DNA of 64,000 nt from Tersicoccus mangrovi (GCF_036881825.1 NZ_JBAJMW010000005.1:62001-126000), one strand, 5' to 3'. Numbered from the stretch's first letter, positions 44,548 to 53,518 are shown. The notes: generated by a model not told the origin, from the sequence alone. Numbers and translations: made by a program.

Positions 44548-44706
44548 GATGGTCTCCTCCCGCAGGCCGAGTGCCTGCGAACTGGTGCTGTGGGACTAGC
44601 GCCCTTGCCGGTCCGGTTCCGCGGCTGCCGCCCGTCGGCACCCGGCTCGCCGGACATACCCCCTGGCAGCTCCCGTTTCACCAGTTCCGCGGCTGCGCTG
44701 CCGGCG

Positions 44707-44722
44707 GTGAGAACGTTCACAA
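44707..44722. promoter_or_regulatory. Operator O1 (GTGAGAACGTTCACAA) at the chvE transcription start
   Basis: A LacI-family-type palindrome with a central CG step. It covers approximately +1 to +16 of the predicted chvE transcript (start near 44723, minus strand), a classic repressing position. Confidence 0.75.
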
Positions 44723-44729
44723 CGGCACC

Positions 44730-44758
44730 ACAGTAGGGGCGGCCCCCATGTGAGTCAA
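44730..44758 (-). promoter_or_regulatory. Promoter of the chvE-gguA-gguB operon
   Basis: On the minus strand TTGACT (44758-44753) and TACTGT (44735-44730) are exactly 17 bp apart. Operators O1 and O2 flank the promoter on both sides. The predicted leader is ~175 nt long. Confidence 0.75.
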
Positions 44759-44764
44759 GACACG

Positions 44765-44780
44765 TTGTGAACGTTCTCAC
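44765..44780. promoter_or_regulatory. Operator O2 (TTGTGAACGTTCTCAC)
   Basis: The exact reverse complement of O1, centred 58 bp from it, just upstream of the chvE -35 box. The pair would suit DNA looping or double occupancy by the adjacent LacI-family protein. Confidence 0.7.
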
Positions 44781-44795
44781 CATCGTGTCGAATGC

Positions 44796-44823
44796 TTGAC
44801 GTTTCACGCTGTGAGCGTTCACA
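44796..44823 (+). promoter_or_regulatory. Operator O3 (TGTGAGCGTTCACA) within the putative lacI-type regulator promoter
   Basis: O3 occupies 44810-44823, 44 bp (centre to centre) from O2. A TTGACG at 44796-44801 can serve as -35 for the plus-strand regulator gene, placing O3 between -35 and -10, which predicts autoregulation. The -10 is poor. Confidence 0.6.
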
Positions 44824-44988
44824 CTGAGCGCGGTCCCTCCCGACCGGTGTGTGCGGCCGGCCTCGTGCCGTACGAGGCGACGCCTCCGCCGGTCCCCGAG
44901 CTTCCACGCCGACGGCGGCGCTGCCTCCGCGGCGTGCTGTCGTCGGCGGAAGCACCGACATACCGTAGGCAGGACGAGAGAGGGACCC

Positions 44989-46011
44989 ATGAGCATCCAT
45001 CCCGCCTCACGGCGCGCACCGGTCATGAAGGACGTCGCCCGGATGGCCGGCGTCTCCTACCAGACCGTGTCGCGGGTGCTGAACCAGCACCCCAACGTCA
45101 GCGCCGGAGCCCGCGAGCGCGTCGAGGCCGCGATCGCCGAGCTCGGCTACCGGCCCAACCCGGCCGCGCGCAGCCTCGTCACCCGCCGCTCCCAGACCAT
45201 CGGCGTGCTCGCCTCGGAGCTCGCGCAGTACGGGCCGGCCCGCACGCTGCTGGGCCTGGAGCAGGCCGCGCGGGACGTCGGGTACTTCGTCAGCATCGCG
45301 ACCCTGCGCACCGTGACGCCGCAGGCGGTCCGGGACGCGGTCGACCACTTCGGCGACCAGGGCGTGGACGGACTCGTCGTCGTCGTCCCGCACCCCGGAC
45401 TGCTCGAGGAACTGGACCGGGTGGCCCCCGCCTTCCCGGTCGTCGCCGCGACCTCGGACCCGGAGCGCCTGCTCGCCGGCGCCGGCGTCGACCAGCGCCT
45501 CGGCGCGCGGCTGGCCGTCCAGCACCTGATCGGCCTCGGGCACACGAGCATCGGCCACCTCGCCGGTCCCTTCGACTGGTACGACGCCGCCGAGCGCGTC
45601 GCGGGCTGGCGGGACGCACTGGCCGGGGCAGGGCTGGCCGCGGACCTGCTGGTCGAGGGCGACTGGACCGCCGCACGCGGGTACGAGGTGGGCCGCGAAC
45701 TGGCCGCGAGCCGTGCCGTCACGGCGGTCCTCGTCGGCAACGACCAGATGGCCCTCGGGCTGCTGCGCGGCGTCCAGGAGGCGGGGCTGCGCGTGCCCGA
45801 GGACATCAGCGTCGTCGGCTTCGACGACCAGCCCGAGGCCGCCTACTTCTTCCCGCCCCTGACCACGGTCCGGCAGGACTTCGAGGAACTGGGCCGGCGC
45901 TGCATCGGCGCGCTGCTCGCCGCCCTCGACGCCGACGCCCAGCAGGCCCCCGGCGTCGTCGAGCCCCGGCTCGTGGTCCGCTCGACGACGGGGCGTCCGG
46001 TAGCCTCGTAG
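44989..46011 (+). CDS. LacI-family transcriptional regulator
   Basis: A 340-residue repressor. The N-terminal helix-turn-helix is VMKDVARMAGVSYQTVSRVL (about residues 12-31) followed by the hinge helix with NPAARSLVTRRS. The remaining ~280 residues are a periplasmic-binding-protein-like effector domain ending in a typical VGFDDQPEAAYFFPPLTTV segment. It is divergent from the sugar ABC operon, with three cognate-looking palindromes between them, so it most likely represses sugar uptake until the sugar binds. ATG at 44989 has GAGAGGGA upstream. Frame continues further upstream without a stop, but no family similarity is seen there. Confidence 0.93.
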   Translation: MSIHPASRRAPVMKDVARMAGVSYQTVSRVLNQHPNVSAGARERVEAAIAELGYRPNPAARSLVTRRSQTIGVLASELAQYGPARTLLGLEQAARDVGYFVSIATLRTVTPQAVRDAVDHFGDQGVDGLVVVVPHPGLLEELDRVAPAFPVVAATSDPERLLAGAGVDQRLGARLAVQHLIGLGHTSIGHLAGPFDWYDAAERVAGWRDALAGAGLAADLLVEGDWTAARGYEVGRELAASRAVTAVLVGNDQMALGLLRGVQEAGLRVPEDISVVGFDDQPEAAYFFPPLTTVRQDFEELGRRCIGALLAALDADAQQAPGVVEPRLVVRSTTGRPVAS

Positions 46012-46084
46012 GAGGTGTGCCGGGAAGTCTGGTCGGCGTCGATTCGTCCTGCGCGCCTCACGGCGCACGACCCCGGAGCCGCCC

Positions 46085-47507
46085 GTGACCGAACAGAATC
46101 CCACTCCCGATGCTGCCCCCTCCCCCGCCGCCCGCGTGACGGAAGCCGTCCAGCGCACGATCCTCGGCCGCGGGAGCCGCCGCGAGGACCGCCGCATCGG
46201 CGAGATCCTCCGGCGCGAGACCGTCGGTGGGATGCTCCTGCTGGCCGCCACCGCGCTCGCCCTGCTGTGGGCCAACTCCCCCTGGGCCGACGGGTACACG
46301 ACGCTGCGCGACCTGCACCTGAACATCGACGCCCTGCACCTGGACCTGACCGTCGGCGAATGGGCCGCGGACGGCCTGCTCGCCCTCTTCTTCTTCCTCG
46401 TCGGCCTCGAGCTGAAGAAGGAGTTCATCGTCGGCGACCTGCGGGACCTGTCCCGCGCGATCGTCCCGGTCGCCGCGGCGTTCGGCGGTGTCGCGGTCCC
46501 GGCCCTGATCTTCGTGATCGTCACCGCCTCGTCCGGGCCGGAGGCGCTGCGCGGCTGGGCCATCCCGACCGCCACCGACATCGCGTTCGCCCTCGCCGTC
46601 CTCGCGGTCATCGGCTCGCATCTGCCGTCGGCGCTGCGCACGTTCCTGCTCACGCTCGCCGTCGTCGACGACCTGATCGCCATCGTCATCATCGCGCTCG
46701 TCTACACCGCGGAACTCCAGCCGCTCTACCTGCTGGCCGCCCTCGTTCCCCTGGGGCTGTTCGCCGTGATCGCCCAGCGCAGGGAGCGCCTCTTCCGCAC
46801 ACGCCCCGGCGCGGCGACGCTCCTCCTGCTCCCCCTGGCGCTCGTGACCTGGTGGTGCGTGCACGCCTCGGGTATCCACGCCACCATCGCCGGCGTCCTG
46901 CTCGGGCTGACCGTACCGGTGCGGGGGGGGACANACCTGGTGGTGCGTGCACGCCTCGGGTATCCACGCCACCATCGCCGGCGTCCTGCTCGGGCTGACC
47001 GTACCGGTGCGGGTGCGCACCCGCACACCCGAGACCCACGACGAGGAGGGCCTGGCCGAGACGTTCGAGCACCGGCTCCGGCCCCTCTCCACGGGTGTCG
47101 CCGTGCCCGTCTTCGCGTTCTTCTCCGCCGGGGTCGCGCTCGGCGGCTGGCAGGGCGTCCGGGCCACCGCCACGGACCCGGTGGCGATCGGTATCGCCGT
47201 GGGCCTGGTCGCGGGCAAGACGATCGGCATCCTCGGCACCACCTGGCTGCTGACCCGCACGACGCGGGCCCGGCTGGACCCGACGGTCGGATGGGCCGAC
47301 CTGGCCGGCATCGCGGTGCTCGGCGGCATCGGCTTCACCGTCTCCCTGCTCGTCGCGGAGCTGAGCTTCGCCGCCTCCAGCCCGCACCACGACCACGCCA
47401 AGGTCGCGATCCTCACCGGATCCCTGACCGCCGCGGTGCTCGCGGCGATCGTGCTGCGCCTGCGCAACCGGCACCACCGCCGGCGCGCCATCCACCGCGT
47501 CGGTTGA
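46085..47507 (+). CDS. nhaA: Na+/H+ antiporter NhaA, frame interrupted by a probable assembly artefact
   Basis: The gene encodes an NhaA-type sodium/proton antiporter with about 12 helices. The ion-binding regions are visible: TATDIAFALAVLAVIGS and VVDDLIAIVIIALVYTA. Reading from the GTG at 46085 the frame is correct to about 46925, then runs into a G tract, an N at 46934 and a second copy of the preceding 79 bp. The correct frame resumes in the second copy and continues to the TGA at 47505-47507. Deleting 88 bp (the offset between copies) restores one open frame of about 444 residues, normal for NhaA. In the cell the gene is probably intact. Confidence 0.85.
46847..47013. repeat. 79-bp direct duplication with an ambiguous base: likely contig-join artefact
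   Basis: 46847-46925 and 46935-47013 are identical. Between them lie a run of G, then ACA, N and the restart of the copy. The 88-bp offset is not a multiple of three. The ambiguity code, homopolymer run and exact end overlap point to two contig ends pasted without merging, rather than a biological duplication. Confidence 0.85.
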
Positions 47508-47557
47508 TCCACAGCCCGCGCGTGGCTCGGACACGGAGCCCGTGCGGCGGGCCTCAG

Positions 47558-47563
47558 TATCCT
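47558..47563 (+). promoter_or_regulatory. -10 box (TATCCT) for probable leaderless vanZ-like transcript
   Basis: TATCCT is followed by six bases and the ATG at 47570; no Shine-Dalgarno sequence is present. Confidence 0.45.
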
Positions 47564-47569
47564 GAGCGC

Positions 47570-48079
47570 ATGCCCCCACGCCCCGGCGCCGGCGCCCGGC
47601 TCCGGGCGTTCCGCCACACGCTGGCTGTGCTGCTGGCGATCGCGTACGGCGCCGCGCTGGCGTTCATCACCCTGCGCCCCGAGCGCGCCGACGCCGGCAT
47701 CGACGCCTCCCTCCTCGCCCTGCTGGACCGGTGGCGTGCCGCCGGGTTCGCCTGGGCCGAGTACGGCACGGTCGAGTGGCTGGCCAACGTGGCCCTGTTC
47801 GTCCCCGCGGGCCTGTTCCTCGCCCTCGTGCTGCCTCCGCGCGCCCGGTGGTGGGGCGTGGCGGTCGGCGCCGTCGTGTCCGGGGCGATCGAGACGGCCC
47901 AGGCGCTGTTCCTGCCCACCCGGGTGGCCTCGCTCGGCGACGTCGCAGCCAACACCGTCGGGACCGTGATCGGGGTGGCCGTCGTCGTCCTCGTTGCCCG
48001 CGTCTGGTCGGCGACGGTCTCCCGCCGGCACGCGTCCACTCCGGCCTCCCGTCCCGCCGGCGACGCCGCGTCACGTTGA
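47570..48079 (+). CDS. VanZ family membrane protein
   Basis: A 169-residue protein with four predicted helices and the VanZ-like core: ITLRPERAD after helix one, NVALFVPAGLFLAL, SGAIETAQALFLPTRVASLGD and ANTVGTVIG. VanZ confers low-level teicoplanin resistance in enterococci by an unclear mechanism. Most actinomycete homologues are simply envelope proteins of unknown role. The basic, Ser/Ala-rich tail is cytoplasmic. It lies just before the polysaccharide genes. Confidence 0.85.
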   Translation: MPPRPGAGARLRAFRHTLAVLLAIAYGAALAFITLRPERADAGIDASLLALLDRWRAAGFAWAEYGTVEWLANVALFVPAGLFLALVLPPRARWWGVAVGAVVSGAIETAQALFLPTRVASLGDVAANTVGTVIGVAVVVLVARVWSATVSRRHASTPASRPAGDAASR

Positions 48080-48174
48080 CCCGCAGGTCATCCGCCATTC
48101 ACGCGCTGGTCGAGTCGCGGCTCCTGCACCCCATATGCTGACCGCGGCAGGTCGTTGGGCGAAAGGCTGGTGGC

Positions 48175-49524
48175 GTGAAGATCTCGGTGATCGGGTGCGG
48201 CTATCTCGGAGCGGTGCATGCCGCGTGCATGGCCAGTCTGGGCCACGACGTCGTGGGGGTCGACGTCGACGAGGGCAAGATCGCCGCCCTGCAGTCCGCG
48301 GCGGCGCCCTTCTACGAGCCGGGTCTGAACGAGCTGCTGGCCGACATCCAGGCGCGCGGTTCCGGTGAGTCCGCTACCGACGGCGGACACACCGGCAGCC
48401 TGCGCTTCACCACCGACCTGGCGCAGATCGCCGGGGCGCGGGCCCACTTCGTCTGTGTCGGGACCCCGCAGCGGCGCGGGGAGAACGCCGCGGATCTGCG
48501 GTACGTCGACGCGGCCTTCTCCTCCGCCGCCGAGCACCTCGCTCCCGGGGACCTCATCATCGGCAAGTCGACCGTGCCCGTCGGCACGGCCCGCCGGCTG
48601 GCCGAGGACCTGCACCGCGCCCACCCGGACGTGCGTCTGGTGTGGAACCCCGAGTTCCTGCGGGAGGGTCACGCGGTCACCGACACGCTCCACCCGGACC
48701 GGCTGGTCTACGGCATCGCCGACGACGCCGACCGGGACGCGACCGCCGCGGTGCTCGACGAGATCTACGCGGCCCCGCTGGCGAACGGCTCGGCGCGGCT
48801 GATCACCGACTACCCGACCGCCGAGCTGGTCAAGACCGCGGCCAACTCGTTCCTGGCCACCAAGATCTCCTTCATCAACGCGATGGCGGAACTGTGCGAG
48901 GCCTCCGGTGCGGACGTCACCGAACTCGCCGACGCGATCGGCCTGGACGACCGGATCGGCCGCAAGTTCCTCAACGCCGGCCTCGGCTTCGGCGGCGGCT
49001 GCCTGCCCAAGGACATCCGGGCCTTCATGGCGCGGGCCGGCGAGCTCGGCGCGGACCAGGCGCTGACCTTCCTGCGGGAGGTCGACTCGATCAACATGCG
49101 CCGCCGCATCCGCATGGTCGAGCTCGCGCGCGAGGTGTGCGACGGTTCGTTCCTGAACAAGAAGATCGCGGTGCTCGGCGCCGCGTTCAAGCCCGAGAGC
49201 GACGACGTTCGGGACTCCCCCGCCCTCAACGTCGCCGCCCAGATCCAGCTGCAGGGTGGCAACGTCGTCGTCACCGACCCCAAGGCCCTCGCCAACGCCG
49301 AGCACCGGTTCCCCGACCTGACGTACGAGCCGGACGTGGACGCCGCCCTGGCCGGGGCGGACGCCGTGCTGCTGCTGACCGAGTGGAAGCAGTTCACGGG
49401 CCTGGACCCGGAGGCGACCGGTGCCCTGGTCCGCGCCCGGCGCATCCTCGACGGGCGCAACGTGCTCGTCCCCGCCACCTGGCGTGCCGCGGGCTGGACG
49501 TACCGGGCACTCGGCCGCCCCTGA
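48175..49524 (+). CDS. ugd: UDP-glucose 6-dehydrogenase
   Basis: A 449-residue NAD-dependent enzyme oxidising UDP-glucose to UDP-glucuronate. The Rossmann start is ISVIGCGYLGAVHAACMASLGH. The catalytic cysteine is in GLGFGGGCLPKDIRAF (about Cys276), the central helix has TAANSFLATKISFINAMAELC, and the C-terminal UDP-binding domain includes AFKPESDDVRDSPAL. GTG start with a GAAAGG site. A TATGCT at 48134-48139 may be its -10. It supplies a precursor for the surface polysaccharide encoded downstream. Confidence 0.95.
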   Translation: MKISVIGCGYLGAVHAACMASLGHDVVGVDVDEGKIAALQSAAAPFYEPGLNELLADIQARGSGESATDGGHTGSLRFTTDLAQIAGARAHFVCVGTPQRRGENAADLRYVDAAFSSAAEHLAPGDLIIGKSTVPVGTARRLAEDLHRAHPDVRLVWNPEFLREGHAVTDTLHPDRLVYGIADDADRDATAAVLDEIYAAPLANGSARLITDYPTAELVKTAANSFLATKISFINAMAELCEASGADVTELADAIGLDDRIGRKFLNAGLGFGGGCLPKDIRAFMARAGELGADQALTFLREVDSINMRRRIRMVELAREVCDGSFLNKKIAVLGAAFKPESDDVRDSPALNVAAQIQLQGGNVVVTDPKALANAEHRFPDLTYEPDVDAALAGADAVLLLTEWKQFTGLDPEATGALVRARRILDGRNVLVPATWRAAGWTYRALGRP

Positions 49525-49557
49525 GGCCCGCCCCCTGAGCCCCGGCCGAGTCCGACG

Positions 49558-50034
49558 TCAGCCCTTGGTCGGCACGGCCTCGACGACGGCGTCCTGCAGC
49601 GTGAACACCCAGCCGACGTGCGTCTCGTCGCCCTCGGTGAAGACAGGGAAACCGATGCCGTACTGGTGGCCCTCGGCGTCCGATGGGCTCAGCGGCTGCC
49701 AGTCGATGCGCTCGGCAGGCTGCCGCGTGGCGGAGGTCGCGGGGACCGGCTCCGTCCATTCGGTACCGGGCCGCAGGCTCCAGCTACCGTCCTCGAGCTC
49801 GGTCAGCCGGGCGTAGACGGCGTCGATCGCGCTCACCCGGCCGCCGACGAGCGACACCGGATCTCCCACGTACTCGGCGTACTGGTCGAAAGCCCACGGC
49901 AGGGCGTCCACGGTCCCGAGCCGGTGATCGATCCGCGGCGTCGCCATGCGCCGGACGTGGTCACCGGTCCGGACGACGAGCCCGTCCTCGGCCAGCTCCG
50001 TCTCCGGGCAGAAGACGCGCAACGAAGTCGTCAC
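49558..50034 (-). CDS. Hypothetical protein in the polysaccharide locus
   Basis: A 158-residue soluble protein without signal peptide or membrane helices. It is rich in acidic and aromatic residues, contains one Cys near the N-terminus (VFCPETELAEDG) and ends VGWVFTLQDAVVEAVP. I do not recognise the family. Its GTG overlaps the glycosyltransferase stop (GTGA), so it is co-translated with that gene and the GDPD lipoprotein upstream, suggesting a part in the same glycan pathway. Confidence 0.75.
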   Translation of the reverse strand: MTTSLRVFCPETELAEDGLVVRTGDHVRRMATPRIDHRLGTVDALPWAFDQYAEYVGDPVSLVGGRVSAIDAVYARLTELEDGSWSLRPGTEWTEPVPATSATRQPAERIDWQPLSPSDAEGHQYGIGFPVFTEGDETHVGWVFTLQDAVVEAVPTKG

Positions 50035-51197
50035 CGCCCGGTGAGCCGGCGCGCCACCGCCACCAGCGCCCGGCGGAACTGGTCCGGTGAGAAGTCCCGG
50101 ACCGCGCGTTGCCGGGCGGCGCGGGCCCGCTCGAGGGCGGCGAGCCACCCGTCGACGAGCTCGGCGATCCGGTCGGCCAGGTCCGCGGCGTCGCCGGGTG
50201 CGGCCAGGGCGCCGTACCGCCCGTCGTCGACCGTCTCGACCAGGCCCTGCGTCGCACTGACGACCACCGGGCGCAGCCCCAGTTGCGCCTCGATCGCCGT
50301 GTTGCCGAACGGCTCGACCCGGGAAGGCACGAGCGCGATGTCCGCCGCCGTGAGCGCGACCGACGGGTCGGGGACGAACCCCGTGAACGTGACCGCGTCG
50401 TCGAGCCCGAGGCGCCGTACCTGCTCCCGCAGCTGCTCCTCGAACCACTCGTACCCGGGGAACACGGACCCGACGAGGGTCAGGCACGCCGGCAACCCGC
50501 GGTCCCGCAGCCGGGCGAGGGCGTCGATCGCGACGTCGGTGCCCTTCCGCGGGGAGAGCCGGCCGACGACGGTCAGCCGGACCGGGCCGTCCAGCCGTTC
50601 GCGCGGCGGTGACGGGTGCGCCGGTCCGGGCACCCCGTTGTACACGAGGTCGATGCGCCCGCGCAGGGCGCCGACGGCGTCGGTGAGCACCCGGCCCGTG
50701 GCCCGCGAGTTGACCACGACGCGGTGCGCGGCCATCAGGGGCGCCGCGAGGCCGACCGCGACGGCGCGGGGCACGCCGGATTCCGCCTCGTGGACGTGGG
50801 CGAGCACACGGCGCCCGGTCACCCGGCCGGCGAGCAGCCAGCCGGGGATGGTCAGGGTGTTCACGTAGACCAGGTCGGGCTTCGAGGAGGCGATCAGCCG
50901 CAGCGTGGGCAGGACCGAGCGGGCACTGCGCACCGCCAGCTCGGCCAGCCCGGAGGGCCGCAGGAACGCCTTGCGCAGGACGAGCATCGGCGCCACCGCG
51001 ACCCGACAGCGGTGGCGTGCCAGCTCCGCCACCAGCGGGCCGTCGGCGGGCAGGACGACGTCGACGTCCCACCCGTCCTCCTCGAAGGCCGCGACCGCCT
51101 CCAGCAGCATCCGGTCCGACCCGTAGAGATCGGGCGAGGGGTGGGCGATGAGCACCCGGGGCGCCGACGAGCGCCCGATCGGCGGGCTGTCATGCAA
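50031..51197 (-). CDS. Glycosyltransferase family 4 (GT-B fold)
   Basis: About 388 residues. The N-terminal GT4 half begins VLIAHPSPDLYGSDRMLLE. The C-terminal half has GRLSPRKGTDVAIDAL and the nucleotide-sugar-binding region SRVEPFGNTAIEAQLG. It transfers a sugar from an activated donor onto a polysaccharide precursor; donor and acceptor unknown. Its start is uncertain: no ATG is in frame. A TTG at 51197, overlapping the GDPD stop, gives the full N-terminus, and a GTG at 51155 is the alternative. Confidence 0.88.
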   Translation of the reverse strand: MHDSPPIGRSSAPRVLIAHPSPDLYGSDRMLLEAVAAFEEDGWDVDVVLPADGPLVAELARHRCRVAVAPMLVLRKAFLRPSGLAELAVRSARSVLPTLRLIASSKPDLVYVNTLTIPGWLLAGRVTGRRVLAHVHEAESGVPRAVAVGLAAPLMAAHRVVVNSRATGRVLTDAVGALRGRIDLVYNGVPGPAHPSPPRERLDGPVRLTVVGRLSPRKGTDVAIDALARLRDRGLPACLTLVGSVFPGYEWFEEQLREQVRRLGLDDAVTFTGFVPDPSVALTAADIALVPSRVEPFGNTAIEAQLGLRPVVVSATQGLVETVDDGRYGALAAPGDAADLADRIAELVDGWLAALERARAARQRAVRDFSPDQFRRALVAVARRLTGR

Positions 51198-52647
51198 TGC
51201 GGACGTCCCGGAATTCCACCGGGACCGTGCCCGCATAGTTCTTGTACAGCGACAGGTAGTCGCCGCGATATGTCTCGTCCCGCGCACCCGCCGACCAGGC
51301 GTCGTTGCCCAGCCGGCGGAAGACGACGGTGGTCCGGGTGACCTCGATGACGAACGAGACCCATTCCCCCGGCTTCGGCGCCGGACTCCGGAAATCGCCG
51401 AGCAGTTCCCCCGACCGGACGCCGGCGGCCCGTCGGTAGAGGCCGCCCTCACCGTTTGCCCGGAACAGCACGTGGTATCCCGATGCGGCGGACACTTCGA
51501 GGGGCCGGTAGGGCTCGTCCGTGTCCTGCCCGAAGGCAACACCGGCGTGGTCGCGGGCTCCCGGCATGGCGTCCGGCCAGCTCAGCTGCCACTGGATCGA
51601 GTAGATCGGCCGGTCGTCCAAGGTCATCGAGCCAAGTACGTAGCTCGACGGCATCTTCTGGTCGAAGCGACAGGCGCGCTCCTTCGGCAGGAGGAGCGGC
51701 TGGTCGGTCCAGTCTCCACCGACGTTCTGAGGAAGGTCGCCGGCGGCCCGCAGCCCGCTGGCGAAGGCATCCTGGGCCGCCGGTTTGAAGGTCCGGGCCA
51801 CGTACGGGTAGTTCGAGCACATCAGCCCCCGCACCCCCAGCTTCTCCAGGCGTTCCCGCTCACTGCGGCGGTGGACCTCCCAGGCGATCACGGGCTTCCC
51901 CGTGGCGACCGCTCGCTCGAACGCCCGATCGTCGGCCTGGACGATCATGCCGATCAGGTCGAATCTGCCTTGGTACTCGTCGAAGACGTCGAGTTCGTCG
52001 GTGGTGAAGTACCCCCAGCTCTTCAGTCCCCGGCTCTTCGCCAAGGCGAGGTTCGGCGCTCCTGCGTGCTGTTTCCAGATCACGCGCTCGCGGGCAGTCG
52101 GGTGGGAGAGGACCATGTCGAGCACCTGCCGTGGGTTCTTTCCGCTCTTGTCCTCGACGAACAGCACGTGGGTGTCGATGAAGGCGTCGAGCACGTCGGC
52201 CAGTCGCGGGATCGGCTGGAGAGCGGCCGCCGGGCCCAGCCAGGCACGGGCGTCGTTTGGCAGTGTCGACAGCTCGGCCCACGTGGTCTCCGCGATCTCC
52301 AGGTCGGTGCCGGTCATCCGTTTCGTGTTGCCGTCGTGGTGGCAGACGAGGACACCGTCCTTGGTGGCATGGACGGATATCTCCAGCGCCATTGCTCCGG
52401 CGTCCACCGATCGCCGGTACGCATCCATCGTGTGTTCGGTCCACGTGTCTCCGCTCCCGCGGTGCGCGATGAGGAAGGGGACCTGGGCCAGCAGCTGATC
52501 GATGGTGTACGGAGGTGCAGCGGTTCCGGACGAGGGTGCCGGAGCGGACACCGGCGCGCTGCACGCCGCGAGGAGCAGCGCCGAGCCCACGGCGCCGAGC
52601 ACCGTCCGCCGTGACGGGCCGGCCGGAGAGCTGGGTGCTCCGCTCAC
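51190..52647 (-). CDS. Glycerophosphodiester phosphodiesterase-family lipoprotein with C-terminal LamG-like domain
   Basis: A 485-residue exported protein. A twin-arginine start (SRRTVLGAVG, Arg13-Arg14) runs into a lipobox LLLAAC (Cys29). Residues ~55-270 are a GDPD TIM barrel with FLIAHRGSGDTWTEHTMDAY, LEISVHATKDGVLVCHHD and FVEDKSGKNP. Residues ~300-485 form a beta-rich jelly-roll-like domain (WQLSWPDA, GYHVLFRANGEGGLY, EWVSFVIEVTRTTVVF) resembling carbohydrate-binding LamG-type modules. It probably acts at the cell surface on glycerophosphodiester bonds, perhaps in glycerol-phosphate-bearing glycans. GTG start; 4 bp downstream of rfbA. Confidence 0.87.
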   Translation of the reverse strand: MSGAPSSPAGPSRRTVLGAVGSALLLAACSAPVSAPAPSSGTAAPPYTIDQLLAQVPFLIAHRGSGDTWTEHTMDAYRRSVDAGAMALEISVHATKDGVLVCHHDGNTKRMTGTDLEIAETTWAELSTLPNDARAWLGPAAALQPIPRLADVLDAFIDTHVLFVEDKSGKNPRQVLDMVLSHPTARERVIWKQHAGAPNLALAKSRGLKSWGYFTTDELDVFDEYQGRFDLIGMIVQADDRAFERAVATGKPVIAWEVHRRSERERLEKLGVRGLMCSNYPYVARTFKPAAQDAFASGLRAAGDLPQNVGGDWTDQPLLLPKERACRFDQKMPSSYVLGSMTLDDRPIYSIQWQLSWPDAMPGARDHAGVAFGQDTDEPYRPLEVSAASGYHVLFRANGEGGLYRRAAGVRSGELLGDFRSPAPKPGEWVSFVIEVTRTTVVFRRLGNDAWSAGARDETYRGDYLSLYKNYAGTVPVEFRDVRIA

Positions 52648-52651
52648 CGTC

Positions 52652-53518
52652 TCACCCCTGTTCCAGCAGGTTCAGCAGGTACCGGCCGTAGCCGCTCTTG
52701 ACCAGCGGTTCCGCGCGCTCCCGCAGGCCCTCGTCGTCGATGAAGCCGCGCCGCCAGGCGATCTCCTCGGGGCAGCCGATGGACAGGCCCTGCCGTTTCT
52801 CCACTGTGCGGATGAAGTCGGAGGCGTCCAGCAGCGAGTCGAACGTGCCGGTGTCCAGCCAGGCGGTGCCGCGGGGCAGGATCTCCACCTGCAGCTTGCC
52901 CGCGCACAGGTAGGTCCGGTTGACGTCGGTGATCTCCAGCTCGCCGCGGGCGGAGGGCTGGAGGCCGCGGGCGATCTCGACGACGTCGTTGTCGTAGAAG
53001 TACAGGCCCGGGACGGCGTAGTTGCTCTTCGGCTCGGCCGGCTTCTCCTCGAGGGACACCGCCCGACCGTTCTCGTCGAACTCGATGACGCCGTACGCCG
53101 TCGGGTCGGCCACCCAGTAGCCGAAGACGGCGGCGCCGTCGACGTCGGCGAAGCGGCGCAGCTGCCGGCCCATCCGCGGGCCGTAGAAGATGTTGTCGCC
53201 GAGCACGAGGGCCACCGTGTCGTTGCCGATGTGCTCGGCGCCGAGCAGGAACGCCTGCGCCAGCCCGTCCGGGCTCGGCTGCGTGACGTAGCTGAAGTCC
53301 ACACCGAACCGGGAGCCGTCCCCGAGAAGGCGGTGGAACTGGTCGGCGTCGTGAGGGGTCGTGATGACGAGGATGTCCTGGATGCCGGCCAGCATGAGCG
53401 TCGACAGCGGGTAGTACACCATCGGTTTGTCGTAGACGGGCACCAATTGCTTCGACGTACCCAGCGTGACGGGGTGCAGTCGCGACCCCGTACCCCCGGC
53501 GAGAAGGATCCCCCGCAT
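52652..53518 (-). CDS. rfbA: Glucose-1-phosphate thymidylyltransferase
   Basis: A 288-residue nucleotidyltransferase making dTDP-glucose, the first step of dTDP-rhamnose synthesis. The N-terminal signature is MRGILLAGGTGSRLHPVTLG, followed by SKQLVPVYDKPM, GDNIFYG, EEKPAEPKSNYAVPGLYFYD and WLDTGTFDSLLDA. Full length. It is transcribed away from rfbB, from a shared 102-bp intergenic region, and heads a minus-strand set with the GDPD lipoprotein, glycosyltransferase and hypothetical gene. Confidence 0.96.
   Translation of the reverse strand: MRGILLAGGTGSRLHPVTLGTSKQLVPVYDKPMVYYPLSTLMLAGIQDILVITTPHDADQFHRLLGDGSRFGVDFSYVTQPSPDGLAQAFLLGAEHIGNDTVALVLGDNIFYGPRMGRQLRRFADVDGAAVFGYWVADPTAYGVIEFDENGRAVSLEEKPAEPKSNYAVPGLYFYDNDVVEIARGLQPSARGELEITDVNRTYLCAGKLQVEILPRGTAWLDTGTFDSLLDASDFIRTVEKRQGLSIGCPEEIAWRRGFIDDEGLRERAEPLVKSGYGRYLLNLLEQG

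Noticed and set aside
46935..47507. nhaA as a true pseudogene or two separate genes
   Set aside because: The break coincides with an N, a G tract and an exact 79-bp overlap, which is better explained by an assembly join than by mutation.
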